The notes beneath the pieces are model-generated. The model was not told the DNA's origin, made no database searches, and saw only the letters and a list, made by a program, of their open reading frames with translations. From JBHEKP01 sp041859375 (GTDB taxonomy: Bacteria; Hydrogenedentota; Hydrogenedentia; Hydrogenedentales; CAITNO01), in contig JBHEKP010000330.1 of the NCBI GenBank assembly GCA_041859375.1, positions 1-36,371 of the forward strand: a stretch of 36,371 nt of DNA. Reading direction: 5' to 3'. Shown one piece after another: positions 23,762 through 32,433 of the stretch (positions are counted from its first letter, which is position 1; each line of letters begins with the position of its first letter). A program made the translations under genes and the position numbers.

Positions 23762-24630
23762 CCGGTTTTTTCACGCCCTGACAGCCGGTCGCGCAATGCC
23801 CTGAACCTGCGCCACAAGGGAGCGGGCAGCCAGGGCACAATGCAAAGACCCAGCACAAGGGGAAACCTGGCCAGGGAAACAAGGGCCGGATAAAGACGAA
23901 GCGCCATGCAGCGGTTGGAGAGGTCGCTCCACGCCCGGTGCATCCGGCTGCCATGCGCCCTGGGAGAGGCGGCGACCCGGTACGACACAAGGGTATCCGG
24001 CAGGTTCGCCATGCGTCCGCCTTCCAGGGCCAGGGTGACCCAAAGGCGGTAATCCTCACCATAGCGCATGTGTTCGGGGTATGGATGCCCCTTGAGCCAT
24101 GCGGCGCGCACCATCACCGCCGAATGGGCCACCGGATTTCGCCACCACAGGGCGTCCCGTATGGTTTCCGCGTCACAGGGCAGGGCGCGTGTTTCCAAAA
24201 AGCGCCCCTCCTGGTCAACCAACCTCAACGAAGCCCCCGCAAGGTCATGGGTGTTTTCCTCCAGAAAGGCCGCCTGCCGGGCAAAACGGTCCGGTTCGGA
24301 AAGATCATCCGAATCCCAGACGGCGATATAGCGCCCCCTTGCCTCCCGCACCCCCAGGTTCCGCGCCGCCGCGGGCCCTTTTGGGGCATTCAGGGACAGC
24401 AGCCGGTAACGGCGGTCCGCCTTTCGCCCCTCCACCATCTCCAGCAGCAGCCGGGGTAGGGGGCCGTCCGCGCACACCAGGCATTCCCAATTGGCAAGGG
24501 TTTGGGCTTCCAGGCTTTCCAGTGCGGCGGAAAAATGCGCGGGAACCGCACCCGCATGAAGCGCCATGATCACAGAGACCAGGGGGGCTTCGGGGTTGAA
24601 TGGCGTGTTTGTGTCGCTATTGTCCGCCAT
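23758..24630 (-). CDS. GT2 family glycosyltransferase (290 aa)
   Basis: LVSVIMALHAGAVPAHFSAALESLEAQT opens the GT-A fold (as two shorter conserved pieces). The usual VDDGS element is replaced by CLVCADGPLP, while RYIAVWDSDD keeps the DxD metal motif and YGEDYRLWVTL the ED motif. Asp in CADG may serve the role of the first Asp pair, a variation seen in some GT2 proteins. The C-terminus has a hydrophobic segment (FPLVLGLCIVPWLP) that could anchor it to the membrane. It is divergent from the GT2 gene at 24753 and converges on feoB with overlapping stops. No functional link to iron uptake is implied. An extended -10 promoter lies 24 nt upstream of the ATG. Confidence 0.85.
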   Translation of the reverse strand: MADNSDTNTPFNPEAPLVSVIMALHAGAVPAHFSAALESLEAQTLANWECLVCADGPLPRLLLEMVEGRKADRRYRLLSLNAPKGPAAARNLGVREARGRYIAVWDSDDLSEPDRFARQAAFLEENTHDLAGASLRLVDQEGRFLETRALPCDAETIRDALWWRNPVAHSAVMVRAAWLKGHPYPEHMRYGEDYRLWVTLALEGGRMANLPDTLVSYRVAASPRAHGSRMHRAWSDLSNRCMALRLYPALVSLARFPLVLGLCIVPWLPAPLWRRFRALRDRLSGREKTG

Positions 24631-24653
24631 GCCGGCAGGGTTTCCTTTGCGCT

Positions 24654-24662
24654 ATTTTAGCA
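24654..24662 (-). promoter_or_regulatory. Extended -10 promoter of the GT2 gene at 23758-24630
   Basis: On the minus strand TGC directly precedes TAAAAT (24659-24654). Transcription would start near 24647, giving a leader of only about 17 nt. Confidence 0.5.
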
Positions 24663-24752
24663 TCCCGGGCCCCTTTGGGGCTTCCATGGCGGACGCCTTT
24701 GCGTATATTCTAAAACAACAGGGCAATTTAACCACCCTGGGAGCGCGCCAAG

Positions 24753-25610
24753 TTGGACAAACCGGCCCCCATGATAAGCGTTGTCGTCGCCACCCACAAC
24801 CGGGCGGGCCGTGTGGCGGAATGCCTAAACTCGCTGCTTGCCCAGGACCGCGACGATTTCGAGGTGATCGTCGTGGACGACGGCTCCACCGACGAAACCC
24901 CGGAGGTGCTCCTTTCCCACGCCCTGCGCCATCCGGGAAAAATACGCCACTTCAGTTCGCCAAACCGGGGGCCGGGACCCGCGAGAAACGCCGCCGTGCT
25001 GGAGGCGGCGGGGGAGTGGATTGTCATTGCCGACGACGACACGGTAATGCCGCCGGACTGGCTTTCCCGTCTTCTGGCCGCGAAGGACGAACTCCGGGCG
25101 GATGTGGTGGCCTATGCGCTGGAACCGGCGCGGTTGCAGCATCCCGCGGAAAGGTACCTCCATTACCGCAACCTTCTGGTGACCGGAACGCGGCCGCGCG
25201 GGGACTACATCGGTCCGGCGTTTTTCCTCATCTCCAGACAGCATTATCAGGAGGCGGGCGGTTTCCCTTCGGAACGGATGGCCGCCGCCGAGGATTACAG
25301 TTTCTGCCAGCGGCTGCGGGCCATGGGGCTGTCCGTCGCCTTCGATCCCGCCATCACCGTGACGCACCATTTCTCCACAGACTGGGAGGGTGTCCGCCGG
25401 CGGGTGACCGCCGCGGCGGTCGACGGGGCCGTTTTTTACCATTCCATTGGCCGGTCAAAAACGCGCATTGCCGTGTGGGCGCTGCTGAAATGGGCTGCAT
25501 CGCCGCTTTGGGCGCTTTGGGCCTTCCCCCCGGATTTGTATTTCAAGGCGATTGCCCTTGAATGGTTCTTTTTCCGGGAACGTTTCTCCCGCCTGATGCG
25601 CGAAATGTAG
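24753..25610 (+). CDS. GT2 family glycosyltransferase (285 aa)
   Basis: MISVVVATHNRAGRVAECLNS, FEVIVVDDGSTDETPEV and WIVIADDDTVMPPDW are the three ordered GT2 motifs, with the last carrying the metal-binding DDD. AAEDYSFCQRL gives the ED motif. The last 60 residues contain two hydrophobic stretches (AVWALLKWAASPLWALWAF), suggesting membrane attachment. TTG at 24753 is taken as the start because GGGAG (24739-24743) lies 9 nt upstream; the first ATG (24771) has no ribosome binding site and would remove six residues. It converges on the GT4 gene with 8 nt between stop codons. Its sugar specificity is unknown. Confidence 0.87.
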   Translation: MDKPAPMISVVVATHNRAGRVAECLNSLLAQDRDDFEVIVVDDGSTDETPEVLLSHALRHPGKIRHFSSPNRGPGPARNAAVLEAAGEWIVIADDDTVMPPDWLSRLLAAKDELRADVVAYALEPARLQHPAERYLHYRNLLVTGTRPRGDYIGPAFFLISRQHYQEAGGFPSERMAAAEDYSFCQRLRAMGLSVAFDPAITVTHHFSTDWEGVRRRVTAAAVDGAVFYHSIGRSKTRIAVWALLKWAASPLWALWAFPPDLYFKAIALEWFFFRERFSRLMREM

Positions 25611-25618
25611 GCCCGGAC

Positions 25619-26749
25619 TCACGCCCCGCGTGCGCCCGAGGCCATGGCGTACACTTCCGCCATGTCCAGCGCCATGCGATCCGCCGTGTGGTGTTTCCGC
25701 CAGCGTTCACGGGCGGCTTCCCCCATGGATTTCCGCATGGGCCCATCCCCGGCCAGCATCTTCAAGGCTGCGGACAGGGCATCCGCGTCGTCCGGCGGAA
25801 CAAGCAGGCCGGTGACCCCGTCCTCCACGATTTCCGGCACGCCCCCCACCCGAGACGCGACAACCGGCAACGCCCGGGCCGCCGCCTCCACCAGCACCAT
25901 GGGAAAGGCCTCCCGGAGAGAGGGAAGCGCCACCACGTCCGCCGCCGCATACCAGGGATCCATGTCCGCCTGAAAGCCGGCGAAAACACACCGTCCGGAA
26001 AGGTCGTGCGCCCAATGCTGCAGGGTGTTACGCTCAGGCCCGTCCCCCACAACCAGCAGGCGGCATTCCGGCATTCCGGCCATGACCGGCAGCAACCGAT
26101 GCAATCCTTTTTCCGGAGCAAGACGACCCGCGAAAAGGACGAATATCCCCTCCTCCGGGAGCCCCAGCAGCCTGCGCGCCTCCGTCTTTGCCAAAAGGGG
26201 GCCGGGGTCCAAGGAACCGTTCCGCACCACATGAAGCCGGTCGCGGCGCAGTCCGCGCGCGGCCAGTTCACCGGCCAAGGATGCGGAACAGGCCACCACA
26301 TGGCAACCCGCACCACGCACCGCAAGGCGCTCAGCCATCTGCCGAAACCTTATTTTCAGGGGCCGATCAACCAATCCATGGCTGGAAACCACCATGGGGA
26401 CGGGAAGACGTCCCGCCGCCGCCAGCAGGGTAGCCCGGTAATTGTGCGTGTGCGCCAGCGCCACCCCCCGGTCATTGGCAAAACGCCGCAAAAGGGCCGG
26501 GGCATGAAAGTCCCACCCGCCCCGCACCGGGATTTCAGCCAGTGAAAAACCGGCCCGTTCGGCCATTTCAAACAGGGCCCGATCCGGGCCTTTTCCGGAA
26601 AGCACCGCCAGCACCGGCTCCGCCAGGCCGTTCTCCCGGAGCGCCCGCGCCAGGGTGATGACATGGGAGTTGATTCCGCCGACATAGGGGCTCTCGGCGA
26701 GAAGCAACACACGGGGCGGAACCCGCGCCGTTATGGATTCCTCATGCAT
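25619..26749 (-). CDS. GT4 family glycosyltransferase (376 aa)
   Basis: The protein is a GT-B fold retaining glycosyltransferase. Its N-domain has VLLLAESPYVGGINSHVITLA, the glycine-rich acceptor loop, and VVSSHGLVDR. The C-domain has FVLFAGRLAPEKGLHRLL, LLVVGDGPERNTL, and LPSLREAFPMVLVEAAARALPVVAS with the E-x7-E motif, then GGVPEIVEDGVTGLLVPPDD. Length matches the family. The frame stays open to 27322 opposite nikR, but the GT4 fold starts just after ATG 26749, which I take as the start although its ribosome binding site is weak. It likely builds a surface polysaccharide from a nucleotide sugar. It is divergent from nikR. Confidence 0.9.
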   Translation of the reverse strand: MHEESITARVPPRVLLLAESPYVGGINSHVITLARALRENGLAEPVLAVLSGKGPDRALFEMAERAGFSLAEIPVRGGWDFHAPALLRRFANDRGVALAHTHNYRATLLAAAGRLPVPMVVSSHGLVDRPLKIRFRQMAERLAVRGAGCHVVACSASLAGELAARGLRRDRLHVVRNGSLDPGPLLAKTEARRLLGLPEEGIFVLFAGRLAPEKGLHRLLPVMAGMPECRLLVVGDGPERNTLQHWAHDLSGRCVFAGFQADMDPWYAAADVVALPSLREAFPMVLVEAAARALPVVASRVGGVPEIVEDGVTGLLVPPDDADALSAALKMLAGDGPMRKSMGEAARERWRKHHTADRMALDMAEVYAMASGARGA

Positions 26750-26796
26750 GGCTTCAAGATACCCGCCGGAACCATGCCGCCGCAAGCCCGCCCCTC

Positions 26797-26827
26797 TTGG
26801 ACGCCCCCCCGGTCCTTTCTGTAAAAT
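26797..26827 (+). promoter_or_regulatory. Possible promoter of nikR
   Basis: TTGGAC (26797-26802) and TAAAAT (26822-26827) are 19 nt apart, slightly long. The predicted start is about 18 nt before the ATG. No classical NikR box (GTATGA, 16 nt, TCATAC) is visible here. Confidence 0.45.
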
Positions 26828-26851
26828 ACCCCCAACACAAAGGAGTGCGCC

Positions 26852-27310
26852 ATGCCGGAACTGATGCGTGTCAGCTTCACCATTGAAAAGGAACTTTACG
26901 ACGAGCTTGAGGCAATGATTTCCGGCATGCCCGGGGGAAACCGCTCCGAATACATCCGCGACCTGATACGGGAGCGCGTTGCCAAGGACGCCTGGAAAAA
27001 CAACGAGGAGGCCGTGGGCACCATCACCCTTGTCTACGACCATGACACGCGCGACCTTGCCCACAAGCTCACCCATCTCCAGCACCACCACCACGACGCC
27101 ATCCTCGCGACCACCCATGTGCACCTCACCGAGGAACTGTGCGCGGAAATGATCATGGTGCGCGGGCGCGCCTATGAAATTGAGGAACTGTGCGACGGCC
27201 TGCGACACCACAAGGGGGTGCTGCACGCATCCGTGTCCATCGGCTCCACGGGAAAGCGCCTGTCCGCCAGGAAGGGCCCGAAAAAGCACACCCATCCCCA
27301 CACACATTAG
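26852..27310 (+). CDS. nikR: Nickel-responsive regulator NikR
   Basis: Residues 1-48 form a ribbon-helix-helix DNA-binding domain (RVSFTIEKELYDELE, then NRSEYIRDLIRERV). The C-terminal ACT-like domain carries the complete nickel site: His78, His89, His91 and Cys97, exactly offset by two from the E. coli ligands His76, His87, His89 and Cys95. The C-terminus adds a His-rich tail (KKHTHPHTH), which may bind extra metal. NikR is a tetrameric nickel-dependent repressor of uptake genes, and in some species also an activator. AGGAG (26841-26845) lies 6 nt before the ATG. No nickel transporter or nickel enzyme lies in the window; the next gene follows after 18 nt in the same direction. Confidence 0.95.
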   Translation: MPELMRVSFTIEKELYDELEAMISGMPGGNRSEYIRDLIRERVAKDAWKNNEEAVGTITLVYDHDTRDLAHKLTHLQHHHHDAILATTHVHLTEELCAEMIMVRGRAYEIEELCDGLRHHKGVLHASVSIGSTGKRLSARKGPKKHTHPHTH

Positions 27311-27328
27311 CCGCACACGCATGGGACA

Positions 27329-29338
27329 ATGCTCACCATGGGATTCGCCGCTCTGATTTTGCTTGCAGGAATCAGCCAGACACAGGACACAACGCAGATG
27401 CGCCCCTCTTTTCCGCCCCCCGGCCCCCTTCGCATTGTGTGGGATTTGGCTCCCGCCCCGGAAACAGAGCCCTTCCTGGACTGGCTTCAGCAGCGGGGCT
27501 GGTGCTGGGGCGTTGAAGTGCCCGCTGACATGAAGGACGCGGATTTTGAGCGTGTGACATCACGCAACATGCGCGCCATTCCCCAGCTTCACGCACACCC
27601 GGAAACCCGCGCATGGCACTGGTCGCGGAGAGGCCAAAGCACCCCGAATCTCACGGAAAGCGTTGAAAAGGCACGCCGCTTTGCCCCGGGCAGCCCCCTG
27701 ATGCAAATGTTCATGGAGGACGACTCCGCAGGGGTGGGGTTCTCGGCGCGCCTGCTCCGGAAGAAACCAAAGAGCTACGCCAAGGCAAAGGAGATGTGGG
27801 ACCAATACCTTGATGAGGCGATGACCGAGGTGCGCCGTTTCCCGGACCTGGACGTGTGGGGCATGATCGGCTTCGCCCGTTCCGCGCATGACTACGGACG
27901 GCATGGTGTTGACTGCGTGATCGTGGAACGATCCAACGATGACATTGAAGACCTTCAGACGGCGGTGGCCTTCGCACGGGGTGCCTCAAGGCAATACGGA
28001 TGCGAGTGGGGGATAGACTTGTCGCTCTGGTGGGGCGTATTTTACGGTTGTGTCCCCGATTTGAACGCCTCACTCTACACGCGCCATCTTTGGCAGTCTT
28101 TTCTCGGCGGTTCACAGGCCTATCGCATTGAGGGCGGCGCCATGCACTTCGGTCCGGAAGGACCGGGGACGGTGGCCCGGGCGGTGGACGATTTTGGAAG
28201 CATCGCCAAAGGCCTTGATCGCGGTGTTGCCGAAACACCCGTGGCCGTCATGCTTGCGGAAAACCACGGCTGGATGACACCGGCCTACTGGCGCACCCGG
28301 AACGAGGCGTGGAACTACGCCCGCATTCCCTACCGCCAGGGGGACAGGGGTGTGGACGGCATATTTGGCGCGGCATTTCCCGGCAGCGTCTACGCCATGG
28401 ATCCGTTCCCGCTGGGTTCATACAAGGTGGATGATCCAAAGGCCTCCCCCTACGCCCTGTCGTGCATCACCGAGGAATTCGCCCCCGCACCGGAGGATGC
28501 ATACAACGCAGAACCGCCCATTCCCTTCGGCCGCCATGAACACCGCAAAGCGGCGTACGAAGACTTTATGGCGGGCAAAAAGGATCCGTCCCCCTACCGC
28601 CCCATGGGTGATTCCCGGTGGGGGGATGTTTTTGACGTGCTCACAACGCCCGCCCCCCAGGAAACGCTAAACCGCTATCAAGTGCTGGTGCTTGCCGGGC
28701 AAATGGACCATCAGGACTCATTGAATGCCCGGTTGAAAGCCTTTGTTGAAGGCGGTGGAATCCTGGTCTGGTGCGCCGGACAGGCCACCCCGGATGACAC
28801 AGAACTGACAGGCGTTGCCATGGAACCGGAACTGCGGGTGGGCAGGGCATGGTCCTGGCGGGACGGACCCGCCCAGGCGGAAGCGTTCAGATACTGCCCC
28901 GCAAAACCCGTGGAAGGAACAGATACGCTGGCCTTCACACCCTCCGGGGATCCCGTTGTTGTGTGCAGAAAACTGGGAAAGGGTTCGGTTTACACCGTGC
29001 TGGTTCCCTGGTATGAGGCGGGTCACACCCCGCTGGCGCGGGTCTCCCTGTCCCTGCTGGACGAGGTCATCGGCGCGGTGCAGCCTGTGAAAGTGGAGGG
29101 CACCCCTGTGCAATGGCTGAGCACCAGGGGCGAAGGCCACCGGACAATCCTTCTCTCCAACAATGACGGGGCGGAATGGAAGGGAACGGTAACCGTCAGG
29201 AATTCCGACAAAGACCCGGCCGTCTGCAAAGACCTGATATCGAACGAATCCGTGGATTTCACGCAAAACGGAAGTGAAAGAATGCTACAATTAGCCGTCC
29301 CCCCCTACGGGGTGCGCATTGTGCGCTTTGGCAACTAA
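27329..29338 (+). CDS. Glycoside-hydrolase-like protein with GATase1-like domain, exported (669 aa)
   Basis: A short signal-like segment (FAALILLAGISQT) leads into a probable TIM barrel (residues 30-400). It has acidic-rich strand ends such as MEDDSAG and YGCEWGIDLSLWWG. Residues about 445-490 (YQVLVLAGQMDHQD then FVEGGGILVWCAG) resemble the glutamine-amidotransferase-like domain found after the barrel in GH42-type beta-galactosidases. The C-terminus (NNDGAEWKGTVTV to PYGVRIVRF) is a small beta-sandwich typical of these enzymes. I cannot assign a family or name catalytic residues with confidence. The gene starts 18 nt after nikR, is followed 25 nt later by a GmhA-like gene, and shares its domain layout with the hydrolase at 30073. 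ATG at 27329 or 27338 are both possible. Confidence 0.65.
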   Translation: MLTMGFAALILLAGISQTQDTTQMRPSFPPPGPLRIVWDLAPAPETEPFLDWLQQRGWCWGVEVPADMKDADFERVTSRNMRAIPQLHAHPETRAWHWSRRGQSTPNLTESVEKARRFAPGSPLMQMFMEDDSAGVGFSARLLRKKPKSYAKAKEMWDQYLDEAMTEVRRFPDLDVWGMIGFARSAHDYGRHGVDCVIVERSNDDIEDLQTAVAFARGASRQYGCEWGIDLSLWWGVFYGCVPDLNASLYTRHLWQSFLGGSQAYRIEGGAMHFGPEGPGTVARAVDDFGSIAKGLDRGVAETPVAVMLAENHGWMTPAYWRTRNEAWNYARIPYRQGDRGVDGIFGAAFPGSVYAMDPFPLGSYKVDDPKASPYALSCITEEFAPAPEDAYNAEPPIPFGRHEHRKAAYEDFMAGKKDPSPYRPMGDSRWGDVFDVLTTPAPQETLNRYQVLVLAGQMDHQDSLNARLKAFVEGGGILVWCAGQATPDDTELTGVAMEPELRVGRAWSWRDGPAQAEAFRYCPAKPVEGTDTLAFTPSGDPVVVCRKLGKGSVYTVLVPWYEAGHTPLARVSLSLLDEVIGAVQPVKVEGTPVQWLSTRGEGHRTILLSNNDGAEWKGTVTVRNSDKDPAVCKDLISNESVDFTQNGSERMLQLAVPPYGVRIVRFGN

Positions 29339-29363
29339 ACAAATAATTTGGAAACACTGAACC

Positions 29364-30026
29364 ATGCCTTCTCTGAACACCATAGAACAATCCATTCTTG
29401 ACGCGATGCTTGTGCGCCGCCCCGACCTGGAAAACTGCGTGGAGGAACTGACGGCGGCCCATTTCGCGCTCGTGGACTGCTACGACGGCGCCGGCACCCT
29501 TTTCACCTGCGGCAACGGCGGCTCCCATTCCGACGCGGTCCACATCACCGGCGAACTGCTGAAAAGTTTTGAACGGAAGCGCCCGCTTGAAGCGGACCTG
29601 AAGGAGCGGCTCGCGCCGCTGCCCTTCGGCCCGGAACTGATCCTCCATCTGGAAACCGGTCTCCGGGCGGTGGCGCTCGGCCTGAACCCCGCGCTGAAAA
29701 CCGCCGTTGAAAACGACTGCGCCCTGCGCGACATCGCCTTTGCCCAGGAGCTCAACGGCATGATGCGCGCGGGGGACGTGCTGCTTGCCATTTCCACCAG
29801 CGGAAACGCCACAAACTGCCGCCTGGCCATGTCGGTGGCCAAGGCGAACCAGGGGACCACCATCGCCTTCACCGGCCCGAAGGGCGGCCACATGGCGGAA
29901 TTCGCCGACATCGTTGTGAAGGCCCCCGGCGACTCCACCAAGGTCATCCAGGAGGGGCATGCCACCCTCTGGCATACCCTGTGCTGCCTGATTGAGGCCC
30001 ATTATTTCCCCGATCCCCGCTGTTAG
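29364..30026 (+). CDS. SIS-domain phosphosugar isomerase, GmhA-like (220 aa)
   Basis: The SIS fold is shown by TLFTCGNGGSHSDAVHITGELLKSF near residue 45 (in two conserved parts, the GNGGS loop and the HxxxE-containing helix), by LLAISTSGNATN, and by TIAFTGPKGGHMAEFADIVV. This is the order found in sedoheptulose-7-phosphate isomerase GmhA, including the insertion between the first two motifs. GmhA makes D-glycero-D-manno-heptose 7-phosphate for ADP-heptose, which a GT9 enzyme (as at 10959) can use, so the two may be in one pathway. Other phosphosugar isomerases share this fold, so the exact reaction is inferred. It lies between two hydrolase-like genes, 46 nt before the next start. Confidence 0.8.
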   Translation: MPSLNTIEQSILDAMLVRRPDLENCVEELTAAHFALVDCYDGAGTLFTCGNGGSHSDAVHITGELLKSFERKRPLEADLKERLAPLPFGPELILHLETGLRAVALGLNPALKTAVENDCALRDIAFAQELNGMMRAGDVLLAISTSGNATNCRLAMSVAKANQGTTIAFTGPKGGHMAEFADIVVKAPGDSTKVIQEGHATLWHTLCCLIEAHYFPDPRC

Positions 30027-30072
30027 CCGGGATTTCCCATTCACCCATCATGGTCCACCGGGAGCGCGCCCC

Positions 30073-32433
30073 ATGACACTCCGTTTTTGTCCGGCTGCGT
30101 TGGTTGCCGTTTTAGCCGTACTGCATGGAACCGGCGGCGTTGCCCTGCCTTTGGAAAGGCACGGCATAATTTTCAAGGCTGGCGCGGCCCAACAGGCCGG
30201 CGCATTCCTGCTAAATCCAGAGCAGACTCTGGCCGCAGAAGTGAACGGCGCGCCCTGCCTCAATTTGCAGCCCGACACAAATCCCTATGAGACGATGAAA
30301 TACCGCTTCCGTCTGGATGCGTCCATTCTGGCCAAGCCAGGCCGTTTTGCGCTGTGTATTGTGTTTGCGGACAAGGGGGCCGGGGTTATCACGCCCCGGC
30401 TGCTTGTGGATGACGGGTTCAACGGAACCTATGCGGGGGCGTCCCGCATGCGCTCACACACCCGCCTGAACACGGGCGATACCCGGCAGGCATGGTTTGA
30501 GTTCGACCTCCCGCCAAACCTCCCGGCGGAAAGCGCCCATCCCCATTTGACTGTCGAGGGGCTTCAACATTTGCTGGAAATCCGTCTGGGGCCGCCCCTC
30601 TCCGATGCGGACTGGGACGCCGTTAAACAATCCATCCCGCAGTCAGTGATTCCGATGGTCACACTGAACCGGCCCATGGAACTGGTCACCACCACCGGTG
30701 TTCCCGTGATGGACGGGGGAGGGACCGATCTCAATGCCGCCCTCGACGGCATGGCCGACATGGCGCCGCTGGCGCGGGTGCTCGGGTTTACCGCTGTGGA
30801 AAGTTATGTCCTTTGGCGGCGCCTTGAACCCGCCAAAGAGGGAACTTTTGATTTCAGTTTTTATGACGCCGTGGTGGAAAGACTGCAACAGTACGGCCTG
30901 AAATGGTTCCCCTTGTTGATTGTGGGCTCCTCCTACGCACTGCCCGACTGGTTTCAGCAAAGCCCGGAAAATGTGGGGTTTGTCTGCCTGGAGCACAGTC
31001 TGGCCAACGACATTCAAAGCATCTGGAGCCCCCACCACAAGCGCCATGTCAGCCGGGTGCTGAAAGCCTTCGGGGACCATTACGACGGCAAAGGCGTGCT
31101 GGAGGCGGTCCGTCTCGGGCCCAGCGGCAACTTCGGCGAATCCCAGTATCCCGCCGGGGGAAACTGGGGTTTCCATGGGGAAAAGATGCACATCCACATC
31201 GGTTGGTGGGCCGGTGACGCCTTCGCAAGGGCGGACTTCCAGGAGTGGCTAAAGCGCAAATATGGCACGGTTGCAGCGTTGAACCAGGCATGGGACGGCG
31301 CTTCCTTCAGAAACATTGATGAGATCGGTGTGGCGCTGCCGCAACTGGTCATGAGCCGCCGTCAGCGTCTGGATATCACGGCATGGTACACGGACAGCAT
31401 GTCCGAGTGGTGCGACTGGTGGGCACGCGAGGCGAAAAAGCACCTGCCCGGCACGCCGATGTACCAGTCCGCAGGAGGCTGGGGTTTCCGCGAGGCGGGC
31501 ACAGACTATCCCGCCCAGACAAAGACCATGGCGGAACTGGGCGGCGGCATCCGCCTGACCAATGAAACCGACAGTTACGAGCAAAACTTCTATGCCACCC
31601 GGCTGGCCATGACTTCAGCGCGGCTTTACGGCGCACGCATCGGGAACGAGCCCGCCAGTTCCCACACCCCGCGCGGGGTGGCGGGCAGACTCTTCGGACT
31701 GCTGACGGCGAACGGGGACCATTTTTTCACCTATCAGGGCAATATTTTCAACCATCCCCTGGGTATTGACCTCTGGCTGGAAAACCTGCCTGTGATGGAC
31801 ACCCGCCAGCCGCCGCTGGTGGAGGTGGCCGTGTACTACCCGGAAACCATGAACCAGCTTGAGGACGGGGCTTTCCGGCACCTTTACGCCTGGGGCTTCA
31901 ACCCCCGCGCCCGCGACATCCGCAGGGTGGTGGAGGTGGACTACCTTGACGAGACCCTGCTGCGCGACGGATTCCTCGACAAGTACAAGGTGCTGGTCTG
32001 CGCGTGGGGTAACATCGTCGAGAAGGACGTGCTCGCCATCATGGACAAATGGATACGGGCGGGCGGTGTCATCATCTTCCCGTCTTATCCCCGCTCGGAC
32101 TACGAAACCGTGGAGGGGGACAGAACAGTGACGCAACGGTGGGCAAAGGGCGACACCGGCGCGGGCCGGTACCACAGTTTCACCGGGGACTTGGAGTCCG
32201 AGGAAATGTATGCTGATTTTGTCGGGGGGGTGCTGAAGGGGGTGGAAGGTCTGCATCCCTGGACCAAGACGGCCATCGCGGCGGAAAGGCCCGAAGAGGT
32301 GTTTCTGAGCATCCAGGCCGACGGACACCTGCTGGCCCTGAATTACCGGGGTGTTGATGCCGTTTTAAAAGTTCCCGGACTCGACCCCGTTACCCTGCGA
32401 CCCTGGCGCATCGAACGCATCGCGCTGCCTTGA
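30073..32433 (+). CDS. Exported GH42/GH14-like glycoside hydrolase (786 aa)
   Basis: A signal peptide (1-22) precedes a beta-rich N-terminal domain (about 25-190) and a TIM barrel. In it, SYVLWRRLEPAKEGTFDFSFYD (in two parts) and GPSGNFGESQYP (Glu356, probable acid/base) match clan GH-A beta-galactosidase-like enzymes; FQEWLKRKYGTVAALNQAW is typical of GH42. Candidate nucleophiles are Glu498 (LTNETDSY) and Glu526 (IGNEPAS). A GATase1-like domain (YKVLVCAWGNI, IRAGGVIIFPSYP) and a short C-terminal beta domain follow. It should cleave a galactoside or related glycan outside the cytoplasm. GGGAG (30060-30064) lies 8 nt before ATG 30073. Its stop codon TGA directly abuts the converging gene's stop (TGATCA), with no base between. 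Confidence 0.8.
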   Translation: MTLRFCPAALVAVLAVLHGTGGVALPLERHGIIFKAGAAQQAGAFLLNPEQTLAAEVNGAPCLNLQPDTNPYETMKYRFRLDASILAKPGRFALCIVFADKGAGVITPRLLVDDGFNGTYAGASRMRSHTRLNTGDTRQAWFEFDLPPNLPAESAHPHLTVEGLQHLLEIRLGPPLSDADWDAVKQSIPQSVIPMVTLNRPMELVTTTGVPVMDGGGTDLNAALDGMADMAPLARVLGFTAVESYVLWRRLEPAKEGTFDFSFYDAVVERLQQYGLKWFPLLIVGSSYALPDWFQQSPENVGFVCLEHSLANDIQSIWSPHHKRHVSRVLKAFGDHYDGKGVLEAVRLGPSGNFGESQYPAGGNWGFHGEKMHIHIGWWAGDAFARADFQEWLKRKYGTVAALNQAWDGASFRNIDEIGVALPQLVMSRRQRLDITAWYTDSMSEWCDWWAREAKKHLPGTPMYQSAGGWGFREAGTDYPAQTKTMAELGGGIRLTNETDSYEQNFYATRLAMTSARLYGARIGNEPASSHTPRGVAGRLFGLLTANGDHFFTYQGNIFNHPLGIDLWLENLPVMDTRQPPLVEVAVYYPETMNQLEDGAFRHLYAWGFNPRARDIRRVVEVDYLDETLLRDGFLDKYKVLVCAWGNIVEKDVLAIMDKWIRAGGVIIFPSYPRSDYETVEGDRTVTQRWAKGDTGAGRYHSFTGDLESEEMYADFVGGVLKGVEGLHPWTKTAIAAERPEEVFLSIQADGHLLALNYRGVDAVLKVPGLDPVTLRPWRIERIALP

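Noticed and set aside
24669..24681. GCCCC-TTT-GGGGC hairpin in the divergent GT2 promoter region
   Set aside because: The 3-nt loop and lack of any upstream transcript make it weak; no T run follows.
26750..26851. Search for a NikR operator upstream of nikR
   Set aside because: No GTATGA-N16-TCATAC or close inverted repeat was found; no autoregulation is claimed.
26750..27322. 190-codon N-terminal extension of the GT4 gene
   Set aside because: It lies opposite nikR, has no recognisable domain, and the GT4 fold begins right after ATG 26749.
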